Notes: generated by a model not told the origin, from the letters alone. A stretch of DNA of 5,429 nt from Gammaproteobacteria bacterium (GCA_029287815.1 JARFQK010000057.1:1-5429); one strand, 5' to 3'; positions 1 to 5,429 are shown, numbered from the stretch's first letter. A program made the numbers and translations.

Positions 1-43
1 CGTCCAGAGAACAGAAGGACAGTTTGATACGGCTTTGGTTGTA

Positions 44-1594
44 ATGACATCAGTGCGTCTGACATTTCTATGCTATTTCTGCCTGCTGCTCGCCAGCTGC
101 GCAACAACCATCCCCACGGATTACGAACGTCCAGTTTCCACAGCACTCACCGACCCTGAGGAAACCGAACTAGGCCGTTTTTTCCAACAAGAGATCTCTG
201 CACATCCCGGTAAGTCTGGTGTGGCACTGGTACCCACCGGCGAGTGGGGATTCCGCGCCCGCGCAGGCCTTTCAAATCAGGCTGAGAGAACCATAGACAC
301 TCAGTACTATATCTGGGAGAACGATTCCGCAGGGCGCATACTGGCGGAGCGAATCCTTCGTGCGGCCGACCGCGGTGTGCGGGTACGCATGCTGATCGAC
401 CACATGACGACCGGGAAGACGGATTTCAACCTGGCGCGGATGGACCAGCATCCCAATATCCAGATACGCTTATTCAACCCTTTCAAGAAACGCACATTCC
501 GCGGCCTGGAACTCTTTTTCGACCTCAGGCGACTTAACTACCGCATGCACAACAAGGCCTTCATCGTTGACAATGCGATTGCTATCGTCGGCGGGCGCAA
601 TATCGGCGACAATTATTTCGGCATAAGTAGCGCCGACAATTTTCGGGACCTGGACCTGGCAGTGGTCGGCCCGCTAGTGCAGGATGTTTCCGCTAGCTTT
701 GACACATACTGGAACAGCAAATATTCCGTACCTGTCGGCGTTGTTATAACTGAGCAGTTTACGCAAGAAGAATTGCAGAAAAGGATAAATCAGCTGTATA
801 ACTCGGTGGCTGAGATGAAGGACTTTCCCTACCCAATCGACACCACCGGCAGTTCGGTAATGGCGAGGTTGACGGAGTTGCGTGGCAATTTTATCTGGGC
901 GCCAGCCCACGCCCTGTATGACGAACCCGACAAGCTGCATACCCGCAATGAAGACGTGATGGCTCATCTGATCGAGTTGGGCAAACACAAGGAGTCCGAA
1001 CTTCTGGTCGAATCAGCCTATGTAGTCCCTGGGCCGGAGAATATCGAAAGAGCGCGTATTAACAAGGAAAGAGGAATACGTCAGCGGCTGCTCACCAATT
1101 CATTGGCGACCAACGACGTCGCTGCGGCGCACGCTGGCTATGCCAAATATCGTCGCGATCTGATCAGGAATGGCGTGGAAGTCTACGAGCTTCGACCTGA
1201 TGCGGCGTCCGAGAAGAAAAGCTGGTCTCTGCTAGCCGGGAGATCTAAGGCAAGCCTGCACACCAAGGCTGGTGTCGTGGACCGCGAAGTTGTTGCGATT
1301 GGGTCGTTTAACCTCGATCCCCGCTCAACCGCGCTCAATACAGAAATTGTTATCCTGGTTAAGAGTGCCGCACTGGCAGCGCAGGTTATCGATTTTATGG
1401 ACGATGGCGTTCGACCCGAAAACAGCTACCGCGTGATACTCGACACCGATAGTGAAACAGGCGCCGAACGCCTGGTATGGCTTACCGAGAACAATGGAAA
1501 GGAAGTTCGTTACTACTCAGAGCCGGAGGTCGGTTTCTGGCGCCGTTTCAGCGCCTGGTTCATAGGGCTACTTCCCATTGAGAAACAACTTTAG
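44..1594 (+). CDS. Phospholipase D family lipoprotein, ClsC/YmdC-like cardiolipin synthase candidate
   Basis: Two-domain HKD enzyme of the phospholipase D superfamily. Known relatives such as E. coli ClsC transfer phosphatidyl groups to make cardiolipin; the substrate here is inferred. Numbering from the ATG at 44 (516 residues): a short hydrophobic signal ends in the lipobox LLASC with lipidated Cys19, and the next residue is Ala, which fits outer-membrane sorting. A family-typical YYIWENDSAG lies near residue 88. HKD motif 1 is HNKAFIVD (His169, Lys171, Asp176), followed by GGRN. A conserved LTNSLATND...HAGYAKYRRDL block lies at about 351-372. HKD motif 2 is HTKAGVVD (His406, Lys408, Asp413), followed by GSFN. 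The C-terminus is an aromatic WRRFSAWFIGLLPIEKQL. Both catalytic sets are complete and the length suits the family. The start is uncertain: the frame is open to the left edge and TTG at 35 is possible. ATG 44 gives the cleaner signal peptide and overlaps a TAA at 42-44 (TAATG). An AGAAGGAC at 13-20 is too far away to decide the start. If the protein is truly outer-membrane anchored, its lipid substrate pool would differ from that of inner-membrane Cls enzymes. Confidence 0.95.
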   Translation: MTSVRLTFLCYFCLLLASCATTIPTDYERPVSTALTDPEETELGRFFQQEISAHPGKSGVALVPTGEWGFRARAGLSNQAERTIDTQYYIWENDSAGRILAERILRAADRGVRVRMLIDHMTTGKTDFNLARMDQHPNIQIRLFNPFKKRTFRGLELFFDLRRLNYRMHNKAFIVDNAIAIVGGRNIGDNYFGISSADNFRDLDLAVVGPLVQDVSASFDTYWNSKYSVPVGVVITEQFTQEELQKRINQLYNSVAEMKDFPYPIDTTGSSVMARLTELRGNFIWAPAHALYDEPDKLHTRNEDVMAHLIELGKHKESELLVESAYVVPGPENIERARINKERGIRQRLLTNSLATNDVAAAHAGYAKYRRDLIRNGVEVYELRPDAASEKKSWSLLAGRSKASLHTKAGVVDREVVAIGSFNLDPRSTALNTEIVILVKSAALAAQVIDFMDDGVRPENSYRVILDTDSETGAERLVWLTENNGKEVRYYSEPEVGFWRRFSAWFIGLLPIEKQL

Positions 1595-1726
1595 CCAGTT
1601 AAATCAGCAATGGGCTGCGATTAAATATATCTGATAGTGAGCAGGACTGCTGTTTAGATGGATCAAGCTGAAAGCTCCGATTCGCTGAGAGGCTATTCAT
1701 TCGATAATCTGGGGTCATTAGTCTTC

Positions 1727-1755
1727 TTGCAGCAGTAAGTATAGATAGATAGTAT
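1727..1755 (+). promoter_or_regulatory. Weak candidate sigma-70 promoter for the small lipoprotein gene
   Basis: TTGCAG (1727-1732) and TAGTAT (1750-1755) are separated by 17 bases, the optimal spacing, but match the consensus hexamers only 3/6 and 4/6. They sit in an AT-rich run with three ATAG tandem units (1741-1752) and the small inverted repeat AGATA-g-TATCT. The 211-base gap from the phospholipase D gene makes a separate promoter likely somewhere here. No strong terminator (GC stem plus T-run) was found after 1594. The specific hexamers are a guess. Confidence 0.25.
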
Positions 1756-1790
1756 CTTTAGTTGCGGGTAACGGTGTTATCTAAATTCAC

Positions 1791-1797
1791 AGAGGAG
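1791..1797 (+). promoter_or_regulatory. Shine-Dalgarno AGAGGAG that decides the small lipoprotein start
   Basis: AGAGGAG is a near-ideal ribosome binding site. It lies only 2 bases before the ATG at 1800 but 8 bases before the in-frame ATG at 1806, so it favours initiation at 1806. Position and sequence are seen directly; the choice of start is inferred from normal spacing. Confidence 0.7.
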
Positions 1798-1805
1798 AAA
1801 TGAAA

Positions 1806-2039
1806 ATGATACGTAACGCAATGACCGGTGTTTGTTACGCCTTGTTGGTGATCGGGCTAAATGGATGCAGTAATCCACATAAAGAGGCAGCAAGGGCGTC
1901 GACGGAAGCATCAAAAGCCGAAGCGTCAGTTCATAATGAGAAAGCAAAGATACTTGAAGATTACAGAAAATGCCTGAATAAAAACAAGTCCAATGAGCAG
2001 GCATGTGAAAGTTATAAAAAGGCCCTGGATTCCATGTAG
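1806..2039 (+). CDS. Small lipoprotein with helical body and paired cysteines, function unknown
   Basis: A 77-residue product (79 if started at ATG 1800). The N-terminus is a lipoprotein signal: basic start (MIRN), a hydrophobic core with CYALLVIGL, then LNGC with lipidated Cys21. Asn at -2 is unusual but that position is tolerant. Ser at +2 fits outer-membrane sorting. The mature 57 residues are rich in Ala, Glu, Lys and Ser and look wholly helical, possibly coiled-coil (about residues 26-54). They end in a Cys56-x10-Cys67 pair flanked by Tyr and Lys (YRKC...ACESYKKAL). A disulfide closing a short helical hairpin in the periplasm is plausible (inference). I do not recognise a named family. 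A strong ribosome binding site and a well-formed signal peptide make it very likely real despite its size. It appears to be monocistronic: 211 bases separate it from the gene before and a long gene-free stretch follows. A structural envelope role or binding of a partner protein can only be guessed. Confidence 0.82.
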   Translation: MIRNAMTGVCYALLVIGLNGCSNPHKEAARASTEASKAEASVHNEKAKILEDYRKCLNKNKSNEQACESYKKALDSM

Positions 2040-2433
2040 ATCTGTCCAGAACCGACCCACCGAGGGAAACATTTGTAGTAACTCTCCATTGTCTCCTACC
2101 CCCACTCTGTCCTGGTACGGGAAGCGATCTCCCCTATCTACCAGTTTAAGGTCGTTCAATAGGATTGTTGTTTGTTTTGGCGGAAATCTACTTTTTCTTT
2201 GCCGATATACACATTCATGGGCGAATACCTGACCTCCACCATCAGGACGTGGAATTGGAGTCCCACTGAGCCGTAACACTGGCAAAGCTGTTGTAGATAG
2301 TGTGGGTGTCGAAAAGAGAACTGCACGGCTTCTATGGCGACGGACGGTATGATGCGCGAGTCTGGCCGGACGAGGTGCCCAACCCTGCGGTAGACACTCT
2401 GTGCCCGTAGCATGTGACACGAAAGAGAGGCGG
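2040..2433. other. Gene-free stretch with possible decayed coding sequence
   Basis: About 390 bases between the small lipoprotein and the short ORF before the AraC gene. Several frames are open on both strands, the longest being a reverse-strand frame reaching back into the lipoprotein gene. None has a ribosome binding site, a recognisable domain or consistent codon use. One + strand stretch (2300-2410) has strongly GC-biased third codon positions, unlike its surroundings, and may be a remnant. No terminator with a T-run, tRNA, insertion-sequence ends or CRISPR repeats were seen. Function unknown. Confidence 0.5.
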
Positions 2434-2583
2434 ATGTTTCCGGAAAATATACTTGACATGTTTCCCATTGAATTCAAAGATTGCCACATGGGCAAACAGC
2501 AGAAACTATTCGCACGACTGCCGCTGGTGGGCTGGTGGGCAGTTGTGTTGCGGTCCCGACGGAAGCCCGGGACCCTTAAATGA
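2434..2583 (+). CDS. Possible short ORF overlapping the AraC-type regulator start
   Basis: Forty-nine codons beginning MFPENILDMF and ending RRKPGTLK, with stop TGA at 2581-2583 sharing the ATGA junction with the AraC start at 2580. A purine-rich GAGAGG (2425-2430) precedes the ATG by 3 bases, which is rather close; an upstream in-frame ATG at 2401 lacks such a site. The middle holds a hydrophobic patch, LPLVGWWAVVL, followed by a basic tail, so a membrane-touching peptide or a mere leader is possible. I do not recognise it. The main argument for translation is that the AraC gene has no good ribosome binding site of its own at normal distance, so translational coupling would explain its expression. 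It could equally be a chance ORF. Confidence 0.33.
   Translation: MFPENILDMFPIEFKDCHMGKQQKLFARLPLVGWWAVVLRSRRKPGTLK
2453..2481 (+). promoter_or_regulatory. Candidate promoter and palindromic operator before the AraC-type gene
   Basis: A perfect -35 hexamer TTGACA (2453-2458) is followed after 17 bases by AAAGAT (2476-2481), a poor -10 (3/6). The perfect 10-base palindrome TTGAATTCAA (2468-2477) fills the spacer and touches the -10, where a bound protein would block RNA polymerase. If used, transcription would start near 2488 and leave about 90 bases of leader. The pattern is visible in the sequence; regulation, including autoregulation, is inferred. Confidence 0.3.
2552..2574 (+). promoter_or_regulatory. 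Hairpin immediately upstream of the AraC-type start codon
   Basis: GGTCCCG (2552-2558) pairs perfectly with CGGGACC (2568-2574) around a 9-base loop. The loop contains GGAAG (2561-2565), the only Shine-Dalgarno-like sequence near the start. Unfolded, GGAAG is 14 bases from ATG 2580, too far; folded, the stem ends 5 bases from the ATG. No T-run follows, so this is not an intrinsic terminator. An effect on translation initiation is inferred. Confidence 0.4.
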
Positions 2584-3581
2584 CCGGAACGGCAATCGCA
2601 ACGACTGCTCGCATCCTGTGGCGGATGCTGGAGCGCCGGGGCATCGACCCAACACCGCTGTTCAAGGAAGCGGGTCTCGATATCGAAACTCTGGACAATC
2701 CACAGGTCCGTTTCTCAGCCAAGCAGGAGCACCTTGTCTGGACGCGGGTGTCGGAGATGCTTAGTGACCCGGGCTTCGGCCTGAGCATCGCACAGGTGTG
2801 GCAGCCAAGCGATTTTCATGCCCTTGGCTGCGCCTTTTTGGCCAGCACCACACTGCGCGACGCGCTGAATCGTCTGGTGCGTTACAACGCGCTGGTGTAC
2901 GACATGATCAGCTACTCGGTTGTCGAGCGCAACGACCACACAATTCTTTCATATAGCCCGAAACGTGGTGAACTCGTCGAGCCTGCGATTCTCGAGGATA
3001 CCCACTGGGCCGTTGTGCTGGATGCGTGCCGGCGCGTCTATGGCGCAGATCTCGATCCGCTCGAAGTCACCTTTTTACATTCTGAGCCGGAATCCGCCAC
3101 GGATGAATTCTCCGGATTTTTCCGCTGTCCCGTGCGATTTGGCGAGCCGGTCGCCACCATGGCCTTCCCCTCAGAGATTCTCGATAAGCCGCTGCCTGCG
3201 TCCAACCGCGAGGTGGCCCTTACGCTCGACCGAACGCTCAGCGAATATCTTGCAAAACTGCAACGTGACGATATCGTCTCGCGGACAAAGCGTGTCATTG
3301 GCGATTATCTGCCATCGGGTAACCTTACCGACAAGGTGGTGGCCGACGCGCTGCAGATGAGTCCCCGCACCCTTCAGCGCAAGTTGGCTGCCGAGGACAC
3401 CACGTTTCGCAAACTCGTCGAGACTGTGCGCCAAGAACTGGCCGTATCGTACCTCGCCGATGCCCGCTTTACACTGGTAGAAATCAGCTACCTGATCGGT
3501 TTCTCCGAGCAATCCTCATTTTCCCGAGCATTCAAGCGCTGGACGGGGTCTACGCCCCAGGAGTTCCGCGGCAGCGCCTGA
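2580..3581 (+). CDS. AraC-family transcriptional regulator with Arabinose_bd-type N-terminal domain
   Basis: A 333-residue DNA-binding regulator, typical in length for the Arabinose_bd (PF12625) plus HTH_18 architecture. Residues ~10-200 form the effector or oligomerisation domain, with family-like segments LERRGIDPTPLFKEAGLD near the N-terminus and HALGCAFLASTTLRDALNRL at about 80-99. Residues ~232-333 hold the two helix-turn-helix units: the first around 250-270 (VVADALQMSPRTLQRKL), the second around 299-321 (EISYLIGFSEQSSFSRAFKRW), closing with GSTPQEFR. Both helices are intact. Relatives control catabolic or lipid- and amino-acid-related genes, often next to the regulator, but here no enzyme gene adjoins, so target and ligand are unknown. 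ATG 2580 is chosen because the protein then begins just before the conserved N-terminal helix. It overlaps the short upstream ORF by ATGA, and a hairpin precedes it. No frameshift or missing motif is seen. Confidence 0.96.
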   Translation: MTGTAIATTARILWRMLERRGIDPTPLFKEAGLDIETLDNPQVRFSAKQEHLVWTRVSEMLSDPGFGLSIAQVWQPSDFHALGCAFLASTTLRDALNRLVRYNALVYDMISYSVVERNDHTILSYSPKRGELVEPAILEDTHWAVVLDACRRVYGADLDPLEVTFLHSEPESATDEFSGFFRCPVRFGEPVATMAFPSEILDKPLPASNREVALTLDRTLSEYLAKLQRDDIVSRTKRVIGDYLPSGNLTDKVVADALQMSPRTLQRKLAAEDTTFRKLVETVRQELAVSYLADARFTLVEISYLIGFSEQSSFSRAFKRWTGSTPQEFRGSA

Positions 3582-3999
3582 TTTTTGTCGACAGTAATCC
3601 ACCTGTCTCCAGATTCATTCCAGCCCATGTGATCGCCAGTTGTTATGGCGCCTTTACTACCTGAAGTCGCTTACGGTCAAGATGTTGGCGTATAGCGGCA
3701 AGCGTCCAGTAGGAAGCTGTTCATATAATTTTCAGTACTGGCGTATATGACTATGCGGCAGCGGTGGCTTTAAGGTCACCGAGCAGCGGCCTTCAGATTT
3801 CTGTTGGCCGTCGTTTTTCTGCAGATATGAAAAACATTCTCAACAGGGAGTGAGTTCGACTTCTTGAGTTCACAATGGATTGTCACGCGGCAAAGTACGA
3901 CGCTCGTTTTCGGACATTCAGCGGATATGAATAAGAAAACCCAAAGAACAAAACCCCAATATTGCCACGTGACGCCAGATATAGCCGAGCTGCACGTCC
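3582..3999. other. Gene-free stretch with short repeats, resembling degenerate intergenic repeat sequence
   Basis: About 420 bases between the AraC-type and GGDEF genes. Forward ORFs are tiny (8-27 codons). The reverse-strand open frames reaching into the GGDEF gene have no ribosome binding site or domain. It contains the direct repeat TGGCGTATA (3686-3694 and 3739-3747), each followed by GCGGCA, the palindrome CAGTACTG (3733-3740), TGAGTTC twice 14 bases apart (3851-3857, 3865-3871), and the inverted repeat at 3763-3780. Phrases such as CGGCCTTCAGATTTCTG, TTGGCCGTCGTTTTTCTGC and TTTTCGGACATTCAGCGG remind me of decayed dispersed sequences in intergenic DNA of other Gammaproteobacteria. That is recollection, not a search result. 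The promoter of the GGDEF gene should lie here, but no convincing hexamer pair was found. Confidence 0.45.
3763..3780. repeat. 18-base inverted repeat able to form an RNA hairpin
   Basis: GGTGGCTTTAAGGTCACC is a 14/18 DNA palindrome. As + strand RNA both mismatch types become G-U pairs, giving a 7-pair stem with a UUAA loop. No T-run follows, so it is a poor terminator; an operator or a repeat-family hairpin is possible. Confidence 0.4.
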
Positions 4000-4010
4000 T
4001 TGAGCAATAG
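3927..4010 (+). CDS. Possible 27-codon leader ORF overlapping the GGDEF start
   Basis: Reads from ATG 3927 (MNKKTQRTKPQYCHV...) to TAG 4008-4010, overlapping the assumed TTG start of the GGDEF gene by 11 bases in another frame. No proper ribosome binding site precedes it. It could be a leader peptide whose translation feeds ribosomes to TTG 4000 or to ATG 4042, or an N-terminal fragment cut off by a frameshift, or chance. Nothing in the residues is recognisable. Confidence 0.2.
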   Translation: MNKKTQRTKPQYCHVTPDIAELHVLEQ

Positions 4011-5148
4011 CGAAACAAGCGGCCTCGATTCCCTCTGGAAAATGCGATCAGAATTGCAGAGAGCGGAGCGCGCGCGAACCGAGCACCTCAAGGTTTTGTT
4101 ACGCCACTCGATTTTTATATTCTTGGGGAATATTGCCGGAAGTGTGACCCTTGCCGTTGGATTTTGGACTACCGCCCGCCAAAGTCTGCTGATCACCTGG
4201 TTGTTGGTCATGATCATATTCAATCTCACCAGATGGTTGGCAGCACGGCGATTACCGACCGGGTTTATTGACGAAGCACAAACGCGCTTTTGGGAGAAAC
4301 TGTTCGTGGCGTCGGTGGCGATTTCCGGCGTTCTCTGGGGGGCAGCTGGTGGCCTGTTTTACGTTCCTGACCAGCCGGAACAGGGTTTGTTTCTGGCACT
4401 GCTGATTGTTGGTATGTGCTCGGCCGCTACTTCGTCGCTGTCATATCATCGTATCGCATACCCGGTATTCCTCTTGCCTGCAATTACCCCCATTATGCTG
4501 CATCTCATAGCGGACGAAACACTGGCTGCAAACGCCATTGGGCTCGTTATCCCATTTTACTTCACGCTGCTGTACCTTTTGTCGCGGGAAATTTACAGGA
4601 CGGCGCATGAGTCGATTATCGAACGAATCAACAGCCAATATCAGGCTAATTTCGATCACCTCACCGGTGTGGCCAATCGACGTGGGTTCGAAGAAGCGAT
4701 GGAACGGGAGTGGTACCGGGCAATGCGCGACAATCACGTGCTGTCACTGATCATAGCGGACATAGACAACTTCAAACGCTGCAACGACACCCATGGATAT
4801 GAAGCCGGTGATCTGGTTCTCAAGTCAGTCGCCGTGTTGTTAGAGCAACACATCCGGCGTGGTGCTGACCTGGTGGCCCGTATCGGTGGTGGAGAATTTG
4901 CCATCATACTGCCCGCCACCGATCTGCATGGTGCGGTAGCGCTGGCGAAAAGTATCAGACTCGACATGCGGAAACTGGCGAACAACGATGACAAAGAAAT
5001 GTTCAGGGTAACAATGAATTTCGGCGTGTCGAGTCTGGTACCTGACAGCTCGATCGACGAGAGGCTGTTATTCAGACAAGCAGATGCAGCTGTGTACAAG
5101 GCCAAGAAAAAAGGCAAAGACAGGATTGCATATCTCGGTATCGGGTAG
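4000..5148 (+). CDS. Six-helix membrane GGDEF protein with degenerate GGGEF signature and intact I-site
   Basis: A 382-residue inner-membrane signalling protein. Residues 1-36 are a charged cytoplasmic helix. About six membrane spans follow (~38-56, 62-81, 101-122, 128-147, 152-171, 178-197), an integral sensor region of a type often attached to GGDEF domains. The GGDEF domain covers ~212-380: DHLTGVANRRGF (219-230), then metal-site Asp254 in DIDNFK, guanine-contact positions Asn262 and Asp271, and ADAAVYKAKKKGKDRI near the end. The signature at 294-300 is RIGGGEF: the acidic third residue of GG(D/E)EF, needed for catalysis in characterised diguanylate cyclases such as PleD, is Gly298 (codon GGA). 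The inhibitory site RxxD is kept as Arg287-Gly-Ala-Asp290, five residues before the motif. The pair suggests a c-di-GMP receptor with little or no cyclase activity (inference). The start is uncertain: TTG 4000 lacks a clear ribosome binding site, ATG 4042 (residue 15) is an alternative, and stops at 3970 and 3982 bar extension. No EAL domain or terminator is visible. Confidence 0.92.
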   Translation: MSNSETSGLDSLWKMRSELQRAERARTEHLKVLLRHSIFIFLGNIAGSVTLAVGFWTTARQSLLITWLLVMIIFNLTRWLAARRLPTGFIDEAQTRFWEKLFVASVAISGVLWGAAGGLFYVPDQPEQGLFLALLIVGMCSAATSSLSYHRIAYPVFLLPAITPIMLHLIADETLAANAIGLVIPFYFTLLYLLSREIYRTAHESIIERINSQYQANFDHLTGVANRRGFEEAMEREWYRAMRDNHVLSLIIADIDNFKRCNDTHGYEAGDLVLKSVAVLLEQHIRRGADLVARIGGGEFAIILPATDLHGAVALAKSIRLDMRKLANNDDKEMFRVTMNFGVSSLVPDSSIDERLLFRQADAAVYKAKKKGKDRIAYLGIG

Positions 5149-5156
5149 ATGCCATA

Positions 5157-5178
5157 ACCTGGGGTAAATATTGCAGGT
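5157..5178 (+). promoter_or_regulatory. Small hairpin that could mask the ribosome binding site of the partial gene
   Basis: ACCTG (5157-5161) pairs with CAGGT (5174-5178) over a 12-base AT-rich loop. The 3' arm contains AGGT, the Shine-Dalgarno-like sequence 5 bases before ATG 5184, so pairing would hide it. A five-pair stem is weak and may be chance. Confidence 0.22.
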
Positions 5179-5183
5179 ACATT

Positions 5184-5429
5184 ATGCGTAGAGATTCCAA
5201 CCGGGTGTACGTGAGTATGGCTGAAGAACCACGAGATTACAGCAGAATTTCATATCATCTAGCCAAGTCAATTTCGTGTTACTTGACTGCTGTTGTAGTC
5301 GTCGAGTCGGGAAAGATGCAAGGGCAAAGGCTCGAACTGAGTGACAATGAAATATACGCCGCCAATATTATGTTGGTTATTGCTGCCAATAAGATTTCAT
5401 TGGATTACCAGCTAAACTCTTCTGTGGTG
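5184..5429 (+). CDS. Partial hypothetical gene running off the right edge
   Basis: Eighty-two codons open from ATG 5184 to the last base of the window with no stop; the 3' end is missing. AGGT (5175-5178) sits 5 bases before the ATG, a normal distance; a second in-frame ATG lies at 5217. The visible part begins MRRDSNRVYVSMAEEPRDYS and has no signal peptide. A short hydrophobic beta-prone run follows (CYLTAVVVV, residues ~32-40), then polar sequence and a helix-like segment IYAANIMLVIAANKISLDY (~58-76). This looks like a small soluble alpha/beta domain, but I recognise no family or catalytic motif. It begins 35 bases after the GGDEF stop in the same direction, so the two may be co-transcribed. 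An uninterrupted frame of this length with a placed ribosome binding site supports it being real, though chance cannot be excluded. Confidence 0.55.
   Translation, partial: MRRDSNRVYVSMAEEPRDYSRISYHLAKSISCYLTAVVVVESGKMQGQRLELSDNEIYAANIMLVIAANKISLDYQLNSSVV

Noticed and set aside
1640..1654. AGCAG-ga-CTGCT inverted repeat as terminator of the phospholipase D gene
   Set aside because: Two-base loop, short stem and only three T afterwards; not a credible intrinsic terminator.
1658..1738. 26-codon ORF between the phospholipase D and small lipoprotein genes
   Set aside because: No ribosome binding site at a usable distance and nothing recognisable; expected by chance.
1926..2495. Reverse-strand open frame of 189 codons
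   Set aside because: It overlaps the well-supported small lipoprotein gene, has no ribosome binding site or recognisable domain, and its composition (Arg, Pro, His, Ser, Thr rich) is that of antisense or noncoding DNA.
2523..2538. Tandem duplication GCTGGTGG x2
   Set aside because: Only two short units inside a candidate ORF, with no wider repeat structure; likely chance.
2414..2764. Forward frame of 116 codons overlapping the AraC-type N-terminus
   Set aside because: It runs out of frame into the firmly identified regulator gene and has low-complexity Gly, Ala and Pro content without any motif.
3562..3586. T-run after the AraC-type stop as a terminator
   Set aside because: The preceding GC-rich sequence can form only a three-pair stem, too weak for intrinsic termination.
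3880..3908. TTGTCA as -35 of a GGDEF gene promoter
   Set aside because: A 5/6 match, but no acceptable -10 lies 16 to 18 bases downstream.
3776..4229. Reverse-strand open frames across the spacer and GGDEF 5' end
   Set aside because: No start signals or domains, and they are antisense to a clearly coding membrane protein.

Overview
The window reads as a chromosomal segment of a Gammaproteobacterium, probably a free-living or marine lineage. This is inferred from three things: outer-membrane-type lipoproteins, an AraC regulator of the Arabinose_bd (PF12625) type, and a six-helix membrane GGDEF protein, all with mixed, moderate-GC codon use. No species can be named from sequence alone. Every credible gene lies on the + strand.

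Layout: (1) 44-1594, a phospholipase D/cardiolipin-synthase-like lipoprotein with two HKD motifs. (2) 1806-2039, a small lipoprotein with a charged helical body and two late cysteines, preceded by a good ribosome binding site. (3) 2040-2433, about 390 bases with no credible gene, including one short stretch with coding-like codon use that may be a gene remnant. (4) 2434-2583, a short ORF that overlaps the AraC start by ATGA, with a hairpin just before that start. (5) 2580-3581, an intact AraC-family regulator. (6) 3582-3999, about 420 bases without a convincing gene, holding small direct and inverted repeats and sequence resembling degenerate intergenic repeats. (7) 4000-5148, a membrane GGDEF protein whose signature is GGGEF and whose c-di-GMP inhibitory-site motif (RGAD) is kept. 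(8) 5184-5429, the 5' part of an unrecognised gene that runs off the right edge.

The long spacers suggest that most of these are separate transcription units, so a shared pathway should not be read into their order. The exceptions are the short ORF with the AraC gene (overlap) and perhaps the GGDEF gene with the partial gene after it (35-base gap). Two themes are plausible: envelope lipids and lipoproteins on the left, and signalling on the right. I find no CRISPR array, intact insertion sequence, tRNA, rRNA, toxin-antitoxin pair or recognisable defence system. The most informative observation is the altered GGDEF signature with its intact I-site, which suggests a c-di-GMP-sensing rather than c-di-GMP-making protein.
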